Origin: Lysinibacillus xylanilyticus
GTDB taxonomy: Bacteria > Bacillota > Bacilli > Bacillales_A > Planococcaceae
Length of the DNA: 64,000 nt
Assembly: GCF_001183605.1 (NCBI RefSeq)
Contig: NZ_LFXJ01000005.1
Span: forward strand, 1,376,929-1,440,928
Direction of reading: 5' to 3'
How positions within the stretch are numbered: the first letter of the stretch is position 1; each line of letters starts with the position of its first letter. Positions 61,019 to 64,000 of the stretch are shown here, piece after piece. A model generated the notes under the pieces. It saw only the letters and a program-made list of their open reading frames with translations. It made no database searches and was not told where the DNA came from. Both the position numbers and the translations under genes were made by a program.

Positions 61019-61606
61019 ATGATAGTTATAGAAGAAATAAAGTACTTTATAGAAGCATATTTTTACCAGGGTATTGGCTGGGATCTGATAGAAGATGCAG
61101 TTATTGATCACCGAAGCATAAGTAAAGAGGAACGAACTAAATTCAAAGAAGAAATTTTATATATAAAAAATTTGTTAGATCAAAATCAATTTGAAATAGT
61201 AAATAAAATTATTGTGAGCAATGATTTTGAAGGTACAAAAGTAAGTGCCATCGAGGGTATGCAAAGATTTGTGAATGCAATTTTACCTCTTATCGAAAAA
61301 TTCGAATTAAAAAAAGAAATTTCTTATATTCCATTAAAAAGTCTAAAATATATGATTGAAACGATAATAATCCCAACAGATACATCATTATCTTATCCAT
61401 TTTTTTCCTCATATATCCAAAAAGAAGGGGATACATTTATTCAACATTTCAAGCAAGATTTGGAATATGTAGAACAAGCCTTTAAAGAGAATGATAAATC
61501 AAAGATTGAAGAGATACTTCAAATTTCTCATGAAAAAGGTGTTTATATTTTTGACTCTGAATATAGAGATTCTTTTATTCAAGAAGTTATGGAGAGTCTG
61601 TCATAA
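61019..61606 (+). CDS. CdiI-like immunity protein candidate
   Basis: 195 residues, acidic, helical. The N-terminal half IKYFIEAYFYQGIGWDLIED..SKEERTKFKEEILYIKNLL resembles CdiI_2-type immunity proteins (F-I-x-x-Y-F-x-Q-D-W), which pair with RNase A-like toxins; the second half (about 100-195) may be a second copy of a similar helical unit or an extension. AAGGAG precedes the ATG; only 19 bp separate it from the previous gene, so the three genes form an operon. Confidence 0.65.
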   Translation: MIVIEEIKYFIEAYFYQGIGWDLIEDAVIDHRSISKEERTKFKEEILYIKNLLDQNQFEIVNKIIVSNDFEGTKVSAIEGMQRFVNAILPLIEKFELKKEISYIPLKSLKYMIETIIIPTDTSLSYPFFSSYIQKEGDTFIQHFKQDLEYVEQAFKENDKSKIEEILQISHEKGVYIFDSEYRDSFIQEVMESLS

Positions 61607-61645
61607 TTTAATGAGCAGGAGGCACGCCTCCCCCTCTTACTACCA

Positions 61646-61927
61646 TTGAATGTTAACTTCGTTTCTTATGAAGACAAATGCGGAAATGGAACTTATATGA
61701 TTTGTTACAGAGGATGGAATCTTGATTTTCACTACGATGATAAAGAATTACTATACGCTTCTATACCTGAAGATGGACCCTATTTAATATATTTCAGAAG
61801 CTCTCCATTTCCTACTTTCGGTAAAGATATAGAAATAGTAAAAGAATACTTACAGGAAAAACACGGAATAAGAGATTTTCTATATTATGACTCAGACAGT
61901 GATGAAGCTAGTTATGTAAATTTTTAA
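61646..61927 (+). CDS. Small acidic protein, possible second immunity gene
   Basis: 93 residues from TTG 61646: YMICYRGWNLDFHYDDKELL, GPYLIYFRSSPFP, IRDFLYYDSDSDEASYVNF. Aromatic/acidic composition is common in toxin immunity proteins. The ribosome site (AGGAGG at about 61616) is too far away, so the true start may be lost and the gene truncated. Unrecognised. Confidence 0.5.
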   Translation: MNVNFVSYEDKCGNGTYMICYRGWNLDFHYDDKELLYASIPEDGPYLIYFRSSPFPTFGKDIEIVKEYLQEKHGIRDFLYYDSDSDEASYVNF

Positions 61928-61943
61928 TCTTAAATTAGAAAAT

Positions 61944-61973
61944 GACCAAGACGGCATTTAAGCTATCTTGGTC
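61944..61973. terminator. Terminator-like hairpin after the toxin locus
   Basis: GACCAAGA/TCTTGGTC, between converging reading frames. Confidence 0.65.
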
Positions 61974-61981
61974 TTTACATT

Positions 61982-62250
61982 TTAGTTACTTCGTTGTGCA
62001 ATTATTATTTTCAATCCTTCAAAATCTCCACCAGTCAATGTACCAGCGTCGAATTTATCTAGATGTGACTTATCAATAAGCTTTTTATCTACAGATTGTT
62101 TAAGGTAATTGCGAACTGCAGCTTTAGTTGTCTCGTTTGTAAATTTCATTTTATCATCATCCTTTTCAGTTTGTAGTGGTTTATTGTCTTCCACAATTAA
62201 TTGAACTTTTATTGCGCTACTAGTTGGAACTATTACTTGTCCTTACAGGT
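61982..62250 (-). pseudogene. Endolysin C-terminal fragment, copy 2
   Basis: Frame without proper start: VIVPTSSAIKVQLIVEDNKP, then KFTNETTKAAVRNYLKQSVD and GDFEGLKIIIAQRSN, matching the last 70 residues of the amidase at 33249. The catalytic domain is absent. Confidence 0.75.
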
Positions 62251-62681
62251 GTATACTAAGTTAGAATTATTCAAATATCTTCCACGCTTCAAAAAAGGAT
62301 ATTCTTCCCTATCCCCTTCTACCTATAAGCCTAAACCCATTGGAAAAATAATGTAAATCAACTTTTGTTCCTTTTTGAACATATTTTGATAAAACCTCTT
62401 TGGAGAATTAGAGTACTAAGTTGATTTTATTGCGATTAATTTATAAACAGGCAAAAAATAGCGAAAAAAATCAGGTTCAAGTTGAAAATAAAACGTACGG
62501 ACGCTGTTTTGTCTTAATTTTATCAAGTTTCGTCCAATTAATAACAAAACTTGATTTTTAAACATTTATAGTTAATGGTATGTTATTAATATACTCGGGT
62601 ATAAGGAGCATGTTATTTAAGTAAAAAAGAAAACCATAAAAAAACATTTAGGTCACTCTGTTACAATGGTGGTGAAATCAA
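62251..62681. other. AT-rich intergenic region
   Basis: No gene or structure supported apart from the ribosome site GGTGGTG just before 62682. Confidence 0.4.
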
Positions 62682-62933
62682 ATGACACGATACTACTCCA
62701 ACAATACTAAAGATGAATTTATTAAGTTAGCACAATCTGAAATATTAACTTCTTCTGAGGTATTGGACGAATTACAAATTTCTCGCCAGGCTTTAAGCTC
62801 ACTTGTAAAGCGGGAAAAGTTAATTCCAATTAAGGAATTAACTCGGGATCGTTTATTCTTAAAAGAAGATGTTGAAATACGAAAAGAAGCAGCTAAGAAG
62901 TTTTATGCAAACTATCAACCCTATGATGAATAA
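62682..62933 (+). CDS. Small HTH protein, phage-associated
   Basis: 83 residues; SSEVLDELQISRQALSSLVKREKLIPIKELTRDRLFLKEDVE is a helix-turn-helix of the excisionase/MerR-like type (S-x-x-L-x-x-S-R-Q-x-L..x-L-x-x-x-D-V). GGTGGTG precedes the ATG. Likely a phage regulator or excisionase-like protein. Confidence 0.65.
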   Translation: MTRYYSNNTKDEFIKLAQSEILTSSEVLDELQISRQALSSLVKREKLIPIKELTRDRLFLKEDVEIRKEAAKKFYANYQPYDE

Positions 62934-62938
62934 TTACA

Positions 62939-62977
62939 AAAAGCCCAGGCTCAAAATAATTGAGTACCCAGGCTTTG
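62939..62977. terminator. Phage-type terminator, copy 4
   Basis: AAAGCCCAGGCTC/GAGTACCCAGGCTTT; again next to an endolysin tail. Confidence 0.8.
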
Positions 62978-62980
62978 CTT

Positions 62981-63045
62981 TTAGTTACCAAGTTGTGCAA
63001 TGATAATTTTTTGTCTCTCGAAATCTCCTTCACATGTTGCCAACA
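62981..63045 (-). pseudogene. Endolysin C-terminal fragment, copy 3
   Basis: CEGDFERQKIIIAQLGN and TAA; compare GGDFEGLKIIIAQRSN. Only about 20 codons remain. Confidence 0.65.
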
Positions 63046-63100
63046 AGACTAAAGGGCTGAAATGTCCCAACAAGCTGCGAACGAATATGCTTTTAAACAA

Positions 63101-63290
63101 CTAGGTTTTTAAAATGTTCGTCTTTGGTTGAATTTGTTTAATCTTACTAAGCGTGACTTCTAACTGCTTCACTTGCTCGTTGGCAAGTTGAAGCAGTTCC
63201 TATAATTCATCTGTGTTTTCTAGAGTAATTGTCATCCCTACTTGATATTCAAATTTCTTTCTCAATTCCCTAAATTTTCTATAAAAAAAG
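63101..63290 (-). pseudogene. Small phage-like coiled-coil protein with in-frame UAG
   Basis: FRELRKKFEYQVGMTITLEN, TDEL, TAG, ELLQLANEQVKQLEVTLSKI, KQIQPKTNILKT. Sequence on both sides of the TAG reads as one helical protein. Confidence 0.4.
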
Positions 63291-63372
63291 CTCTTCTAAA
63301 GGAACCCCTAGAATTTCAGCAATTATTTTTGCGTTCTCCAAAGATAATTTAAGTACCGTTGCCCTAGCAGCT
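63279..63372 (-). pseudogene. C-terminal remnant of an XRE-type repressor
   Basis: ATVLKLSLENAKIIAEILGV then PLEELFL and TAG: the last helix-turn-helix segment of a Cro/CI-type protein. The N-terminal part is gone. Confidence 0.55.
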
Positions 63373-63432
63373 AAAGGGGAGGAACTGCTCGATACTCACT
63401 TATCAAGGCAAAATAAAAAACACCCCGAAGGA
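63373..63432. repeat. Dispersed ~60-bp phage repeat, copy 3
   Basis: AAAGGGGAGGAACTGCTCGA, TACTCACTTATCAAGGC, AAAAAACACCCCGAAGGATG. Confidence 0.55.
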
Positions 63433-63434
63433 TG

Positions 63435-63857
63435 TTAATTAATTTTATTGCGATTGAGTTGTTTTTCAATACCAGCACGATCAATTTGAATCCAATACTC
63501 TACTATTTTTTCTTCTTCAATTCTATATACTGCGCTTGCTATTTCAATAACTGGAAGACTTGTTGGCTGAAATCCATCGACTTCTCCAACATGCGTACCA
63601 AGTTGCTTCCAGCGTACATATACCTTATTTACTTGTACCATAAACTCCTGGATTTCTAATGAAAAATCGCCATATGCTTCTACCATTTCTTTTACATGGT
63701 CTGCATAATCTGTGGGAGTTCTTAAAACTGTTGATTCCTCTTCAGAAATAACTTGGTGTGCCAATACTCGGTCTGCCATTAGTTCAGTAGCGTAATCTGG
63801 ATTATTCCCTGAACGTACTTCTTCAAAAAATTTTTTAACAATTTGCTCTGGTGTCAT
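63435..63857 (-). CDS. SnoaL-like ester cyclase/NTF2-fold protein
   Basis: 140 residues, complete. EQIVKKFFEEVRSGNNPDYA, DRVLAHQVI, YADHVKEMVEAYGDFSLEIQ, VYVRWKQLGTHVGE and YRIEEEKIVEYWIQID are typical of the SnoaL-like polyketide-cyclase family (NTF2 cone fold). Substrate unknown. GGAGGG lies 6-7 nt before the ATG. Nothing is visible between it and the window end. Confidence 0.85.
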   Translation of the reverse strand: MTPEQIVKKFFEEVRSGNNPDYATELMADRVLAHQVISEEESTVLRTPTDYADHVKEMVEAYGDFSLEIQEFMVQVNKVYVRWKQLGTHVGEVDGFQPTSLPVIEIASAVYRIEEEKIVEYWIQIDRAGIEKQLNRNKIN

Positions 63858-64000
63858 TTGAACCCTCCGCTATATACATTTTGGCAAGGAAAACTATATC
63901 TCCTTCGCTTAATAATAATCCTATAGAAAACAAATAGGAACAATTTTCTGCAAATTCCACTTTCAAAACCACACCAAACTCCGCCCTGCTAATAACTAAT

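Noticed and set aside
1..64000. tRNA or rRNA genes, replication origin
   Set aside because: None seen: no CCA-ending cloverleaf regions, no rRNA signatures and no DnaA-box clusters were noticed while reading.

Overview
The window looks like a chromosomal segment of a low-GC, endospore-forming Bacillaceae/Planococcaceae bacterium, most likely Lysinibacillus or a close relative. Reasons: strong AGGAGG-type ribosome sites, frequent TTG/GTG starts, sporulation genes (a Spo0E-type phosphatase, a Cse60-like protein, a CsxC-like coat protein), a T-box before thrS, and a conserved B. subtilis-like neighbourhood (thymidylate synthase, ypjP, a YpiP-like methyltransferase, a YphP-type bacilliredoxin). 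In B. subtilis these genes sit within a few kb; here about 50 kb lies between thyA and ypjP, so most of the window is accessory DNA.

Layout. 1-8.8 kb is core-like: a 21-bp repeat array, thyA, a secreted/membrane protein, a divergent ComP/ComA-like two-component pair, a cold-shock gene and a solitary ResC-type cytochrome c assembly gene. 8.8-19 kb is a mosaic of small single-gene units (GNAT acetyltransferases, glyoxalase-fold protein, histidine phosphatases, DinB, DCC oxidoreductase) with broken copies, separated by short palindromic repeats near the 3' ends of several genes, plus a multi-hairpin repeat element, a MITE-like element and a plasmid Mob relic. 19-30 kb returns to ordinary genes: spo0E, thrS with T-box, amj, MarR/DUF3147, methyltransferase, and a FusB-type EF-G-binding protein preceded by a leader peptide.

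30.4-52.1 kb is an accretion of integrative elements at the 3' end of ypjP. The end of ypjP and its terminator occur intact at 52.0-52.1 kb and again, complete or decayed, at 30.4, 36.9 and 45.65 kb; an integrase gene or remnant adjoins several copies. Cargo includes phage-derived pieces (endolysin, terminase small-subunit remnants, DUF771 relic), a defence-like pair (a frameshifted FRG-domain gene facing a coiled-coil UvrD-family helicase), membrane-anchored proteins of unknown role, an intact IS1182-family insertion sequence with an 8-bp target duplication, plasmid-partition debris, a TetR/HXXEE membrane-protein pair and a secreted discoidin-domain protein.

52-58.5 kb is core again (ypjP, coat protein, DUF3267 zincin-like protein, AroM, YpiP-like methyltransferase, bacilliredoxin). 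59.4-62 kb holds a polymorphic-toxin locus: a toxin with a pre-toxin TG-like segment and C-terminal RNase A-like domain, then a small protein that looks like a degenerate, catalytically dead copy of that domain, then a CdiI-like immunity candidate and another small protein. The last 2 kb holds more phage-tail-end debris (two extra copies of the endolysin C-terminus) and a SnoaL-like protein.

Many genes in the accessory regions are split by single-base frameshifts or in-frame stops. Some frameshifts are in homopolymers and could be sequencing errors; the nonsense substitutions are harder to explain that way. All calls come from reading the sequence; no database searches were run.
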